A DNA stretch of 64,000 bases from the NCBI GenBank assembly GCA_903820085.1, contig CAIJGA010000034.1, positions 18,858-82,857 on the forward strand. The letters are read 5' to 3'. The notes below the pieces were generated by a model. It searched no databases and was not told the DNA's origin. It saw nothing but the letters and a program-made list of their open reading frames with translations. The first letter of the stretch is position 1. The number at the start of each line of letters is the position of its first letter. This stretch comes from an uncultured Chlorobiaceae bacterium. GTDB taxonomy: Bacteria; Bacteroidota; Chlorobiia; Chlorobiales; Chlorobiaceae. Shown piece after piece: positions 44,744 through 53,994 of the stretch. Position numbers and translations under genes: made by a program.

Positions 44744-47008
44744 ATGACGAGCCAAGCCTACAACGTCAAGGGAATGCACTGCGCAAGCTGCGCGGCCATC
44801 ATCACCAAAAAGCTTTCGAAGGTTGACGGGATTACCGAGGTCAACGTCAATCTGGCGACTGAAACAGCAAGAGTGGTCTTCGAAGGCAACAGCCTGACGC
44901 CCGAAGCACTGAATGATATCGTCAACAAGTACGGCTACTCACTTGAGCTCGAACAGCCTTTTGCGGCAATTGCTGCGGTGGCACCTGATACCGCAACAAA
45001 AAGGGAGGAAAAAGAGAGGGAGCTGCACCGCCAGCTCCGGAAGGTGCAGTTTGCGCTGCCCGTTGCTCTGGTGGTTTTTTTTCTGATGATGTGGGATATC
45101 GGCTCGATGTTCTTCCGAGTTATCCCGCACCTTCCGCTCTCCATGGAGCTGCTGAACATCCTCTTCATGCTGATTTCGACATGGATGGTCTTCCGTACAG
45201 GCGCTCCATTCCTGCACGGGATTGTGATGTTTTTCAGGAGCGGTGCCGCAAGCATGGACACACTCATCGGCATAGGAACCGTGACCGCCTATATCTACAG
45301 CGCAGTCATCACCCTGATACCGTCAGTTAAGGAGTTCCTGCACGCACCTGACTACACCTACTTTGACGTGACCATCGTGGTGATAGGCTTTGTGCTGCTC
45401 GGCAAATACCTGGAAGCCCGATCAAAGCTGAAGACCGGTGAGGCCATCGAAAAGCTGATCGGCCTTCAGGCAAAATTCGCCCTTGTCCAGAAAGAGGGCA
45501 AAGAGATCGAAATTCCGGTCGAAGAGGTCAAAACCGGCGACCTCGTTATCGTCAAGCCTGGCAGCAAGCTGCCGGTTGACGGCACGATTGCGGAGGGGTA
45601 CTCTTCCATTGACGAGTCAATGGTGACCGGCGAGCCGATACCGGTTGACAAAAAAGCCGGCGACAAGGTGATCGGCGGCACCATTAACAGGCAGGGATCA
45701 TTCACCTTCACCGCCTCAAACGTTGGCCCGGACAGTGTGCTGGCACGTATCATCAGGATGGTCGAAGAGGCACAGGGGTCGAAAGCGCCTATCCAGCAGA
45801 TTGCCGACCGGGTCGCAGGCATCTTTGTGCCGGTTGTTCTTGCTCTTGCCCTGCTCACGCTTGTCATCTGGCTGACGGTCGGTTCGGCCTACCTTGGATT
45901 TTCAGCCGCACTTTCCTATGGCATCATGGGGACGGTCGGCATTCTGGTAATCGCCTGCCCCTGTGCGCTGGGGCTTGCAACACCGACCGCCATCATCGTC
46001 GGCATCGGCAAGGGCGCCGAGTACGGCATCCTTATCCGCAACGCCGAAAGCCTTGAAAAGCTCAGCTCGGTCGATACGGTGGTGTTCGACAAGACCGGGA
46101 CCATTACAACAGGAAGCCCGAAAGTCACCGACATCATTGCTCTCGGCAAGGAGAGAAGCATCACCTCCCTTCTGCAGCTTGCAGCCACCATTGAAAACCG
46201 CTCGGAACATCCTCTGGCGCAGGCGATTGTCGGAGAGGCCAGATTGCAGCATCTCACCCCCGGCGCCCTTATGAATTTCAGGGCACTTGAGGGAACAGGT
46301 GTTTCGGCCATGATTGGCAATACTGCTGTTGCGGTCCGCAAACCGGTTGAGCATGAAAAAATGATCCCTGAGCTTGCAAGACTTCAGGGTGAGGGAAAAA
46401 CCGTTGTGCTGATTGAGGAGAACGGCACCTGCACCGGGTTGATTGCCTTAAGCGATACCGTCAAGGAGCACGCCCTTGAGGCCGTTTCAGCACTCCACCG
46501 CAAGGGGCTGAAAGTGATCATGCTCACCGGCGACAACCGTTCAGCCGCTCAGTACATTGCGCAACAGGTCGGCATTGATGAGGTGATTGCCGAAGTGCTG
46601 CCACAAGACAAGGCAAAAAAGATCAGGGAGCTGCAGGCAACTGGCCGGCATGTGGTGATGGCCGGAGACGGCATCAACGACGCACCGGCACTTGCCCAGG
46701 CTGATGTGGGCATTGCCATGGCAACCGGAACTGACGTCGCGATCGAATCCGCCGGCATTACCCTGCTCAAGGGTGATATCAACAAGGTTGCACAAGCCAT
46801 CACGCTTGCACGAGCTACCATGAGCGTCATCCGCCAAAACCTTTTCTGGGCCTTTATCTACAACATCATTGGCATCCCGCTGGCCGCCGGAGCGCTCTTT
46901 CCTTTATGGGGCATCTTCCTGAATCCGGTCTTTTCGGGTCTTGCCATGGCTGGCAGCAGCGTGTCGGTGGTCAGCAATTCGCTGAGGCTGAAGCGAAAGA
47001 AACTGTAG
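44744..47008 (+). CDS. copA: Copper-exporting P-type ATPase CopA
   Basis: 754 residues. One N-terminal HMA domain with GMHCASCA (CXXC, about 7-14), eight membrane helices, actuator TGEP, CPC metal site in IACPCALGLATP, phosphorylation motif DKTGTIT, SEHPLA (HP motif), MLTGDN and GDGINDAPAL. The final helices (NIIGIPLAAG, MAGSSVSVVSNSLRL) are of the Cu(I) type. It moves Cu(I) from cytoplasm to periplasm, where CusCBA can take over. It follows the cupredoxin gene by 9 bp, so it probably belongs to one copper-resistance operon with cusCBA. Confidence 0.95.
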   Translation: MTSQAYNVKGMHCASCAAIITKKLSKVDGITEVNVNLATETARVVFEGNSLTPEALNDIVNKYGYSLELEQPFAAIAAVAPDTATKREEKERELHRQLRKVQFALPVALVVFFLMMWDIGSMFFRVIPHLPLSMELLNILFMLISTWMVFRTGAPFLHGIVMFFRSGAASMDTLIGIGTVTAYIYSAVITLIPSVKEFLHAPDYTYFDVTIVVIGFVLLGKYLEARSKLKTGEAIEKLIGLQAKFALVQKEGKEIEIPVEEVKTGDLVIVKPGSKLPVDGTIAEGYSSIDESMVTGEPIPVDKKAGDKVIGGTINRQGSFTFTASNVGPDSVLARIIRMVEEAQGSKAPIQQIADRVAGIFVPVVLALALLTLVIWLTVGSAYLGFSAALSYGIMGTVGILVIACPCALGLATPTAIIVGIGKGAEYGILIRNAESLEKLSSVDTVVFDKTGTITTGSPKVTDIIALGKERSITSLLQLAATIENRSEHPLAQAIVGEARLQHLTPGALMNFRALEGTGVSAMIGNTAVAVRKPVEHEKMIPELARLQGEGKTVVLIEENGTCTGLIALSDTVKEHALEAVSALHRKGLKVIMLTGDNRSAAQYIAQQVGIDEVIAEVLPQDKAKKIRELQATGRHVVMAGDGINDAPALAQADVGIAMATGTDVAIESAGITLLKGDINKVAQAITLARATMSVIRQNLFWAFIYNIIGIPLAAGALFPLWGIFLNPVFSGLAMAGSSVSVVSNSLRLKRKKL

Positions 47009-47152
47009 GGGCCGGTATAAACCCTAAGAAAACTGAAAAAAAATAACGACCTCCCGATCAATTCAGATACATTACAGAACATACTGTCCAACGATATCCA
47101 TAATCCATGCAATCTTTCTCAAACAAGGCATTGCATCGTTCCTGATAACGCT

Positions 47153-47803
47153 ATGCAACGACGTCGCACCATGACCATGAGCAGAATAATAACCATATTG
47201 ATGCTTGCCTTTTCATCTCTTGTTTATCCCTTAACATCTCCCGCTTTTGCCTTTAACGATAGTGTCCACGATTCCATATCTGCAGAACAGGAAAAGCTTT
47301 TAAACGGCGAGCCACTGGTTATGGTTGATGGGCTTCAGGACGGCGTTACCGGCATAACAGGGCATATTTTTATTGCTGCATCGCCAAAGAAGGTGTGGGA
47401 CATGTTGACTGATTACAACAATCACAAAAATTACATACCAAAGATGGTCGATAGCCGGTTGATCTCTGACAATGGGGTTGAAGCTGTGATGGTTGAGACA
47501 GGAAGAACCAGAATATTTATTTTCCAGAAGACGGTATCAATAACCGCGAAAATCCGGGGAGAATACCTAAAGCACCTCTATTTTCAGCAGATAACCGGTG
47601 ATTTCAAGGTGTATCATGGCGCATGGACTCTTGAAGAGTACCGGCACGGTCAGGGAACATTTCTTACCTATAAATCCGAAGTAAAACCGGATTTTTTTGC
47701 TCCTCAGTTTGTCATCAAATTTGTTCAGAAACATGATTTCCCTGCTATACTCTTAGCAATGAAGAAAAAGGCTGAATCCTCTCTCAATGCTCTTGCAAAC
47801 TGA
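47153..47803 (+). CDS. Exported START/SRPBCC-fold (cyclase/dehydrase-like) protein
   Basis: 216 residues. A signal peptide (TMSRIITILMLAFSSLVYPL, cleavage near AFA) precedes an SRPBCC/polyketide-cyclase-like domain at 55-210: GHIFIAASPKKVWDMLTDYN is the typical start, then VDSRLISDNG. The domain has a hydrophobic pocket for lipids or polyaromatic ligands; the ligand is unknown. Start is uncertain among ATGs at 47153, 47171 and 47177. It lies 144 bp after copA and is convergent with umuC. Confidence 0.75.
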   Translation: MQRRRTMTMSRIITILMLAFSSLVYPLTSPAFAFNDSVHDSISAEQEKLLNGEPLVMVDGLQDGVTGITGHIFIAASPKKVWDMLTDYNNHKNYIPKMVDSRLISDNGVEAVMVETGRTRIFIFQKTVSITAKIRGEYLKHLYFQQITGDFKVYHGAWTLEEYRHGQGTFLTYKSEVKPDFFAPQFVIKFVQKHDFPAILLAMKKKAESSLNALAN

Positions 47804-47841
47804 GCTGCCCCGAAAGCTTTTCGTTGAAAACATCATAGACG

Positions 47842-49122
47842 TTATCCTCTAACCTTGATAATGTCGCTCCATACGGTTGTGCTGCGTGGCGAAAGCAGTT
47901 CCTGATGGGGTTTCCAGCCGGCGGAGTTTTCGGCTGCAAGGTGAACGGAACCGCTGCCGTAACGCTGGTTGATGCTGTCCATGACTATCATGATTTTTTT
48001 GTTGCGGTCATATGAAGCTGGCTCCTCATCGGGAAAAAGCGGGAGTATTGCCGGAGATAAGGGTGCCGGACTGAGTCCGCTGACAATCACGCCCGCTTTT
48101 TTGTAGTCGTAGCCGGGCCGAAAGATAGATTCAAGAATTAATCCGGCAGCCCGAACAAGGGTTATGGAATCCTGGCTGGGCTGAATGAGTGAGACAGTTC
48201 TGGTTCCCCAGTATTTTTTTGCCGGATCATTGAACGGGCTGGTACAGATAAAAACCGTCAGAAGCGATGCTGCCGATCCCTCTTTACGGAGCTTGACGGC
48301 ACATTTTCCGCCAAAGGTGGAGACGGCCTGAAGCAGCTCGTCAAAAGCAGCAACACTTCGGCCAAAGGAGCGGGAAGTACAGATGCTCTGCTTTGCAGGC
48401 CTTACCGTTTCAAGCTTAAGGCAGGAGTTGCCGTTCAGCTCTGCCTGCACACGAGCTCCGGTGATATGCAAATGCTTACGGATCCATGGAGCGGGTGCCC
48501 GGGCAAGATCAAGCGCCGTATGGATCTGTTGCGCATGGAGAAACTGACTCCACTGGCGACCAATGCCCCAAATATCTTCAACCCGGGTTATGGCAAGGGC
48601 CGCATGAATTTCCTCATCAGTATTGAGGATACTGACGCCCTGATAGCGGGGATTCTTTTTGGCAAGCCGGTTGGCAACCTTGGCCAGCGTTTTGGTAGAG
48701 GCAATGCCGATACAGACCGGAATGCCGGTATGCTGCCTAACGGTTTTGCGCATGGAACGGGCATAGCTGTCGAGGTCATAGCGCCGGAAGCCGCTCATAT
48801 CAAGAAACGCTTCATCAATTGAATAGATCTCGATATCCGGAGCAAGTTCGGCAAGGGTTGCCATGACCCTTGATGACATGTCGCCATAAAGCGGAAAGTT
48901 GGCAGAGTAAACAGCTACCTTGTGCATTTTCAGCAGCTCCCTGCTTTTGAAAGCCGGAGCGCCCATAACGAGGCCGATGGCTTTGGCCTCTTCAGAACGG
49001 GCTATAAAACAGCCATCGTTGTTCGAAAGCACCGCAACCGGTCGGCCCTGCAATGCAGGATTGAAAACCCGTTCGCATGAAACGTAGAAGTTGTTGCAAT
49101 CGACCAGAGCAAACATCGCCAA
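47842..49122 (-). CDS. umuC: DNA polymerase V catalytic subunit UmuC
   Basis: 426 residues. Y-family polymerase: FALVDCNNFYVSCERVFNPA, SNNDGCFIARSEEAKAIG and the catalytic EIYSIDEAFLDMSG, then the thumb and little-finger domains and the UmuC C-terminal region. It carries out error-prone translesion synthesis with processed UmuD and RecA. It begins 10 bp after umuD. SOS control is expected in the family; I could not identify a LexA operator upstream of umuD. Confidence 0.95.
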   Translation of the reverse strand: MAMFALVDCNNFYVSCERVFNPALQGRPVAVLSNNDGCFIARSEEAKAIGLVMGAPAFKSRELLKMHKVAVYSANFPLYGDMSSRVMATLAELAPDIEIYSIDEAFLDMSGFRRYDLDSYARSMRKTVRQHTGIPVCIGIASTKTLAKVANRLAKKNPRYQGVSILNTDEEIHAALAITRVEDIWGIGRQWSQFLHAQQIHTALDLARAPAPWIRKHLHITGARVQAELNGNSCLKLETVRPAKQSICTSRSFGRSVAAFDELLQAVSTFGGKCAVKLRKEGSAASLLTVFICTSPFNDPAKKYWGTRTVSLIQPSQDSITLVRAAGLILESIFRPGYDYKKAGVIVSGLSPAPLSPAILPLFPDEEPASYDRNKKIMIVMDSINQRYGSGSVHLAAENSAGWKPHQELLSPRSTTVWSDIIKVRG

Positions 49123-49132
49123 TCCTCTTTTT

Positions 49133-49585
49133 TCAACTGGTCTTGTGAATGACGTAAGCCACTATTCCCCAAATCTGGAACTCGTTCTCCTCACTGATCC
49201 GGATAGGTTTGAATTCACTGTTGGCAGGCATGAGATAGATCCCGTCACTGTTCAAAGCGATACGCTTTACGGTAAACTCACCGTCAAGAAAACAGACGGC
49301 AATGTCACCCTCTTTGGGATCAAGGGCCTTGTCGATAACCAGAAGGTCACCATCCCTGATGCCGGCATCCGTCATGGAATCTCCTTTCACCCTTGCATAA
49401 AAGGTAGCGGCAGGATGCTTGACAAGCGTTTTGTTGAGGTCAAGGGAGATCTCTTCAAAGTCTTCGGCCGGGGAGGGAAAGCCCGCCGAGATTCCTGACC
49501 CTGCAAGCGGCAGTTCAAGGGTGGAGGTAACATCGGCCGTGAAGAAGTCGAGCACGGAGCCTGAATGGATTTGCGAAAGCTTCAT
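49133..49585 (-). CDS. umuD: UmuD, self-cleaving subunit of DNA polymerase V
   Basis: 150 residues from the ATG at 49585 (MKLSQIHSG); an ATG five codons earlier (49600) is possible. S24 peptidase of the LexA/UmuD type: the cleavage site Ala-Gly in GISAGFPSP (about 32-40), catalytic Ser in VKGDSMTDAGI, catalytic Lys in DGEFTVKRIAL. RecA-stimulated self-cleavage gives the UmuD' that activates UmuC. First gene of umuDC. Confidence 0.93.
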   Translation of the reverse strand: MKLSQIHSGSVLDFFTADVTSTLELPLAGSGISAGFPSPAEDFEEISLDLNKTLVKHPAATFYARVKGDSMTDAGIRDGDLLVIDKALDPKEGDIAVCFLDGEFTVKRIALNSDGIYLMPANSEFKPIRISEENEFQIWGIVAYVIHKTS

Positions 49586-49773
49586 GGGGAATAATACCAT
49601 TCAGGCTTCAATGCTACAATAAGATTATGCTCTGCCGCTCGCAGGAACTCATGAAGCTGATGAGAAACCCTTTGAGAATTGTGTTTTCTGTAGATAAAGA
49701 AGGTGTGCATGGTCTTGTTGCTTATTGTCTTGCTCTTTTTGTAAATTGCAAGCAAACTATGAACAATTGAGCC

Positions 49774-50064
49774 ATGATAGAGATTACCAGCACAGAATTA
49801 CGCAGGAACATGATCAAGTACTTCGATCTTGCCCTGGAGAAAAAGGAGCAGGTTATTGTACGCATCAGGAACCGGGGGACTTTTACGATTACCCCTTCCA
49901 CAGAAAACAATTGCAGTAAGCGAATTGCGAAGAAAACCGAATTAGAAGCATATCTTGACCAGCCTGAGGTACAAGAATCCATTCTTCGCGCACGTGCAGA
50001 TGTAAAAGCTGGCAGAGTTCGCAAATTTACCACTGTCAAGAAGTTATGGGAAGGTATACAGTAA
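49774..50064 (+). CDS. Antitoxin, Phd/YefM type
   Basis: 96 residues. The N-terminal part MIEITSTELRRNMIKYFDLA is the Phd/YefM DNA-binding and dimer fold, ending RNRGTFTITP. The C-terminal part is charged and likely disordered until it binds the toxin. The gene overlaps the YoeB-like toxin gene by 19 bp, the usual arrangement. It would repress its own operon with the toxin as co-repressor. Confidence 0.85.
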   Translation: MIEITSTELRRNMIKYFDLALEKKEQVIVRIRNRGTFTITPSTENNCSKRIAKKTELEAYLDQPEVQESILRARADVKAGRVRKFTTVKKLWEGIQ

Positions 50065-50327
50065 AACTCACCGAGGAATTCGATACCCACCTGAATCACT
50101 GGATGAAAGTCGGCCACAAGGCAATCCTTCGCAAAATTGAAAAGATTTTACCTGAACTGGAAGAGCACCCCATCACAGGCACAGGTAAACCTGAAGCATT
50201 GAAAGGAGAATTTGCAGGACTTTGGCCAAGAAGGCTTAACCGGCAGCATCGCATGATCTATGAGATTATCGATGAAACTGTAACTGTTTATGTCCTTTCC
50301 GCCAAAGTCCATTATAACGACAAATAG
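50046..50327 (+). CDS. Toxin, YoeB/RelE superfamily mRNA interferase
   Basis: 93 residues. RelE-fold: KLTEEFDTHLNHWMKVGH at the start, the GTGKPEALKGEFAGLWPRRL block, RQHRMIYEI and a C-terminal VLSAKVHYNDK, where YoeB has conserved catalytic His-Tyr. It cleaves mRNA at the ribosome when freed from antitoxin. Directly follows and overlaps the antitoxin gene. Confidence 0.87.
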   Translation: MGRYTVKLTEEFDTHLNHWMKVGHKAILRKIEKILPELEEHPITGTGKPEALKGEFAGLWPRRLNRQHRMIYEIIDETVTVYVLSAKVHYNDK

Positions 50328-50671
50328 CCCGCTATAACAGATCATGTAAACCCTGCCAAACTGCGGGAGTGCACCAAAGCCAAGTATGCCTTCCCTCAGA
50401 CCATAGTGCTGTGTGTTTGAATGGACCAAGTTGCTGAACACCTCAACATCACGGATAAAGCCGTTGCTTGAATAGCTCTGCTCTTCTCGACCCAAGTTTA
50501 CGCACTGCCAAACGATCATCATGTGCGTATTTCCTCAGATTTTTACTCTCAAATGAAATGTCCCTCAACAATTCAAGATAATTATGATCACTTTCTACTC
50601 ATTAAAATATCGCAAATGAAAACTGACTATCCCGCGCATTCTCATTCGATTAACCTACCGAGTGCCATCCT

Positions 50672-50704
50672 GGCGAACTGTTAAGAAAACCTTAACAGTT
50701 CGCC
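50672..50704. repeat. Perfect 14-bp inverted repeat
   Basis: GGCGAACTGTTAAG and CTTAACAGTTCGCC around the 5-nt loop AAAAC. It lies just beyond the end of the decayed minus-strand fragment at 50707-50800, so it may have been that gene's terminator, although no T run follows. Confidence 0.6.
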
Positions 50705-50706
50705 CC

Positions 50707-50800
50707 TGCTGCGATACATCGCTCAACGGGCACCTCCTTTGAGCAACCCTTCGGACTCCTGCTCAATGGCAAAGATATCAGCCGTAATCTCTTCGAGAGC
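50707..50800 (-). pseudogene. C-terminal fragment, possibly type I methylase HsdM
   Basis: One minus-strand frame reads QLLRALEEITADIFAIEQES, then EGLLKGGAR and stop. It has the helical character and EGLL ending of HsdM C-termini in my recollection. No upstream part remains in frame. Low certainty. Confidence 0.25.
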
Positions 50801-51169
50801 GCGTAGCAGCTGTGATTTTTAGAAATCACGGGCGAAGGGATCCTTGATGGGTAACATAGCAGGGAAGTGGGGCCAGTTGGGGATAGAGGCTGATACAGCA
50901 TATTTGCAATCAATATTGAATACAATACAACAATACTTATATCAAGCATCTTCAGCATTTATGCCATACCTGTGATGATCGTGCTAATTACCGGAAATTC
51001 AAGTGATCATATAGGCGAGCGTTGGGATATTTGCGGTTCCCTTTCGATCTGCCAGGAATCATGCATTCTACATGCCGATTGGTATCGGGTTTGCTTTCAT
51101 CAAAATGACGCATATATTACTTGGAACAATGACAAAACGGCCCTTCTCTCCACAACAAACCGGATTATA

Positions 51170-52642
51170 ATGCACAGGAAATCAAGTCTCATTATACTTA
51201 TCTGGATGCTTGTTCTCTCTCCGGTTACGGTACAGGCAAAACAAAATGCAATAAGCCCGTACCGGGCTACAACGGCATTTTATAATAAACTGATATTGTC
51301 AGCAAAACCGGATATCGCAAAATTGCGGCTGTTCTTTACCCTTATGCCAAAAGGGGGAGATATTCATCAGCATTTTACCGGATCGCTGTATGCGGAGAAT
51401 TATCTGGAGTGGATAAACAGGGAACGGTACTGGATCAGCAAAAGCGACTTTACGGTTATAACTCCGAAAGAGTGCGACAGGTTAAAAGATACCGTATCGG
51501 TTAAAAACCTTAGAAGCAACAAGGTGATGTACAGTGATTTTTTAAGTCACTGGTCTGACAAGGATTTTGCAAATCATTATCATGACGCGCTTGCACCGGA
51601 CGTCCAGTTTTTCAATACCTTTTCCTATTTCTCGAAAATCTTTACCGGTAACCAGAAGTATTACGCCGAAGGTATCCAGTTGCTGAAAAACCGGGCTAAA
51701 AATGAAAATGTCCAGTACCTTGAAACCATGTTTGTTTCTCCCGGTTATCAGAAGGCCGATACGGCTTTTGATGCTCTTGCCAGAAGCGGCGACATCAATC
51801 TGGATAACAAGGCTTTTCGGGGTGCTCTTGACAGCTTCATATCCGGCGTCAGTAAAGACAGCTTGTTCTTCAGCAAGGTCAACCAGTACCGTGATCTGGT
51901 AGATTTATGCACGAAAGGAATTGACGATGAGGGCTTTACGTTGCGCTTTCAGAGCTATGTGTCGAGAAATACGACACCGTCGCAGTTTTTCTCGGGCCTC
52001 TACGCCGCATTTTATGAAGCAGATAAAAACCCGCGGGTAGTCGGTGTGAACATCGTGAGTGCGGAAAATGATGCCATTGCTCTTGCTGACTACAGGCTCC
52101 ACATGCAACTGTTCAGCTACCTGAAAGAAAAATTTCCCCATACCAAAACGTCCATGCATGCCGGAGAGCTGACGACAGGAATGGTGAACCCGGAAGAGCT
52201 GAAATACCATATTTCCGATGCCGTTTTTGTTGCCGGAGCCAACCGGATTGGCCATGGTGTTGATATCGCTTACGAAACAGACGCCCTGCGTACGCTGAGC
52301 TGCATGAAGGCTAATCATATTCCTGTAGAGATTAACCTGACCAGCAATGAGTTCATTCTTGGCGTAAAAGATGCCGCACATCCCGTCAGGCTCTACACTG
52401 ATTATGGTGTACCGATTGTAATATCGTCTGACGACCCAGGCGTTTCGAGGAGCAGTTTGACTGAGGAGTATGTGCTTCTTGCAAGCAGGTACCGATACTC
52501 ATACAATGAAATAAAACAATTTGTATCAAACAGCATCAACTACTCGTTCATGACAAAAAGTGAAAAAGAGCGCGGTATTGAACTATTGCAGAAGAGATTT
52601 GATGAATTTGAACGCAAAGTATCGGCATTCGTGAGCAGATAA
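51170..52642 (+). CDS. Exported adenosine deaminase-family protein
   Basis: 490 residues from the ATG at 51170 (MHRKSSLIILIWMLVLSPVT then VQA, a signal peptide). Metal-dependent amidohydrolase fold with the adenosine deaminase motifs: first metal pair HQHFTGSL, MHAGE, GHGVDI and the catalytic SSDDPGVSR. Secreted ADGF/ADA-like enzymes deaminate adenosine outside the cytoplasm; the exact nucleoside is not certain. It stands alone, with a long poorly coding stretch upstream. Confidence 0.85.
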   Translation: MHRKSSLIILIWMLVLSPVTVQAKQNAISPYRATTAFYNKLILSAKPDIAKLRLFFTLMPKGGDIHQHFTGSLYAENYLEWINRERYWISKSDFTVITPKECDRLKDTVSVKNLRSNKVMYSDFLSHWSDKDFANHYHDALAPDVQFFNTFSYFSKIFTGNQKYYAEGIQLLKNRAKNENVQYLETMFVSPGYQKADTAFDALARSGDINLDNKAFRGALDSFISGVSKDSLFFSKVNQYRDLVDLCTKGIDDEGFTLRFQSYVSRNTTPSQFFSGLYAAFYEADKNPRVVGVNIVSAENDAIALADYRLHMQLFSYLKEKFPHTKTSMHAGELTTGMVNPEELKYHISDAVFVAGANRIGHGVDIAYETDALRTLSCMKANHIPVEINLTSNEFILGVKDAAHPVRLYTDYGVPIVISSDDPGVSRSSLTEEYVLLASRYRYSYNEIKQFVSNSINYSFMTKSEKERGIELLQKRFDEFERKVSAFVSR

Positions 52643-53258
52643 CAGAACGACCGGAGGAGCTGGATGGCAATGAAGAAGAAAAAAAGAGCCAAGGAATTGT
52701 CATGTCGATTATACAAAATGAGCTAATGGAAGAGATAACAGGGATTCGGGCTCTTGAGAAAGAGGGCTATTATGAACAGTGTGCATTCATCTCTACCCAT
52801 ATTTTATAACACCTTACAGTTCATTTGTTACAAATCCGACGCAAAACAAAAAAAATGGCAGGATTTCGGACATAAGAGGATCCCGAAATTCGCCAACCTC
52901 AACGATGGCCTTAAGCCTGGATTTTCAACCCTCCGCTTGATCTAAATGAGAGCTTTCCATCTGACCGGAAGAAAGCTTCTCCCGATCACTATCAAGCATG
53001 ATATAGAAAAACCCCCACGCACATGGGGAAGACAACGAGAACAGACGGCACTTGAGCAGCAGCGAAAGCGGCGGCGGGTTAGTGGGGGCGGTATGCAGCG
53101 GAGTTGCAGCGAAACGACTCTGCATTCGCTTTGCTGATGACTGGGCGGTGTGGCGGAGCGTTGCTGGCTAAGGGCGCGGGATGCCTGGCTTGCAGGGCTG
53201 GTTATGCTGCCGGGCACTCTCTCGATCAAAAGCAAAGCTGGTATGAGCTGGCAACTGA
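52643..53258. other. Intergenic region with short ORFs and a CRISPR-repeat-like hairpin
   Basis: A GGAGGAG site at 52653-52659 precedes a 20-codon ORF at 52664-52726 (MAMKKKKRAKELSCRLYKMS). Overlapping it in another frame is a 35-codon ORF at 52702-52809 (MSIIQNELMEEITGIRALEK start). Together they look like one frameshifted small gene, family unknown. The right half carries the hairpin at 53005-53033 and no gene. Confidence 0.35.
53005..53033 (-). CRISPR. Solitary CRISPR-repeat-like sequence (type I-E-like)
   Basis: On the minus strand the 29 bases begin GTCTTCCCCATGTGCGTGGG and continue GGTTTTTCT. The length, the start (GT.TTCCCC), the central short palindrome and the GGGG end are those of type I-E repeats. 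No second copy is found about 61 bp to either side, so there is no array. The stem plus T run would also serve as a terminator for the minus-strand gene ending at 53259. Confidence 0.45.
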
Positions 53259-53939
53259 CTACAGGATAAAGGCTAGGCGGAAGCCAACGAAGCTGCTTCG
53301 ACAGCCGGGGATACTGAAGTAACGAAGAACCGACCGACAGTGCTTGGCAATGGTGAGCCAGCTCCCGCCACGATACACACGGTATGTACGGCTACTGTCA
53401 TACCAACTATCCGTCCATTCCCATACATTACCAAGCATATCGTACAAACCCCATTCATTATGCTTTTTCTGCCCAACCGGATGAGTGGTATTCCCAGAGT
53501 TGCCTTTGAACCAGGCATACTCCCCCAATTGGCTTGCATCATCACCAAAGTAGTATGGCGAATAGGAACCTGCCCGGCAGGCATATTCCCATTCTACCTC
53601 AGTTGGCAAGCGGTAAAACTGTTTTCCTGAGAGAGTATTGAGTTTTTGTATGAAGATCTGGGCATCATCAAAGGAAACCGTTTCTACCGGCAGACTTCCA
53701 CCCCTGAAATTGCTTGGGTTATTACCCATCACCGACTTCCACTGCTGCTGTGTAACCAAGTACTTGCCCAGATAGTAGTTTTGTGCGGGAATCGGGCAAA
53801 ACTCAAATGCGACTTCCTTTCCGGATGAACTTTTCACTTTTTTGATATGCGACTGTTGCGGGTCGTTGGCAATAGAGTGCATAGTGATCGTTTGAAGAGA
53901 TTTGACTTGCATTGCGATGCTTATCGAATGTACTACCAT
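53259..53939 (-). CDS. Formylglycine-generating-enzyme (SUMF1) family protein, short N-terminus
   Basis: 226 residues from 53939, or 207 from the ATG at 53882. FGE-sulfatase domain: YYLGKYLVTQQQWKSVMGNN, then PVETVSFDDAQIFI, RLPTEVEWEYACRAG, GLYDMLGNVWEWTDSWY, GGSW and GFRLA. The usual FxMGS segment and loop before YLGKYxVT are missing, replaced by FEFCPIPAQNY, so part of the fold is lost. No sulfatase gene is nearby. Many bacterial members do not activate sulfatases and modify or bind other partners. Whether it is functional is open. Confidence 0.7.
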   Translation of the reverse strand: MVVHSISIAMQVKSLQTITMHSIANDPQQSHIKKVKSSSGKEVAFEFCPIPAQNYYLGKYLVTQQQWKSVMGNNPSNFRGGSLPVETVSFDDAQIFIQKLNTLSGKQFYRLPTEVEWEYACRAGSYSPYYFGDDASQLGEYAWFKGNSGNTTHPVGQKKHNEWGLYDMLGNVWEWTDSWYDSSRTYRVYRGGSWLTIAKHCRSVLRYFSIPGCRSSFVGFRLAFIL

Positions 53940-53994
53940 TTTCAGAGATTTGCCGCATATCCGCTATTTTTAGCAGCATTTTGCTTCCAGCCCG

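Larger units (their letters stand above)
50328..51169. other. Decayed region without an intact gene
   Basis: About 840 bp after the toxin gene. It contains a 14-bp inverted repeat (50672-50704), a probable gene tail (50707-50800) and AT-rich filler. The in-frame extension of the adenosine deaminase gene upstream of 51170 lacks coding character. No intact gene was recognised. Confidence 0.45.

Noticed and set aside
49586..49640. LexA operator upstream of umuD
   Set aside because: No CTGT-N8-ACAG-like or other convincing palindrome was found.
50148..50522. 124-codon minus-strand frame over the toxin gene end
   Set aside because: Overlaps the YoeB-like gene in antisense and has no recognisable domain.
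52900..53110. CRISPR array around 53005
   Set aside because: Only one repeat-like unit; nothing at plus or minus about 61 bp.
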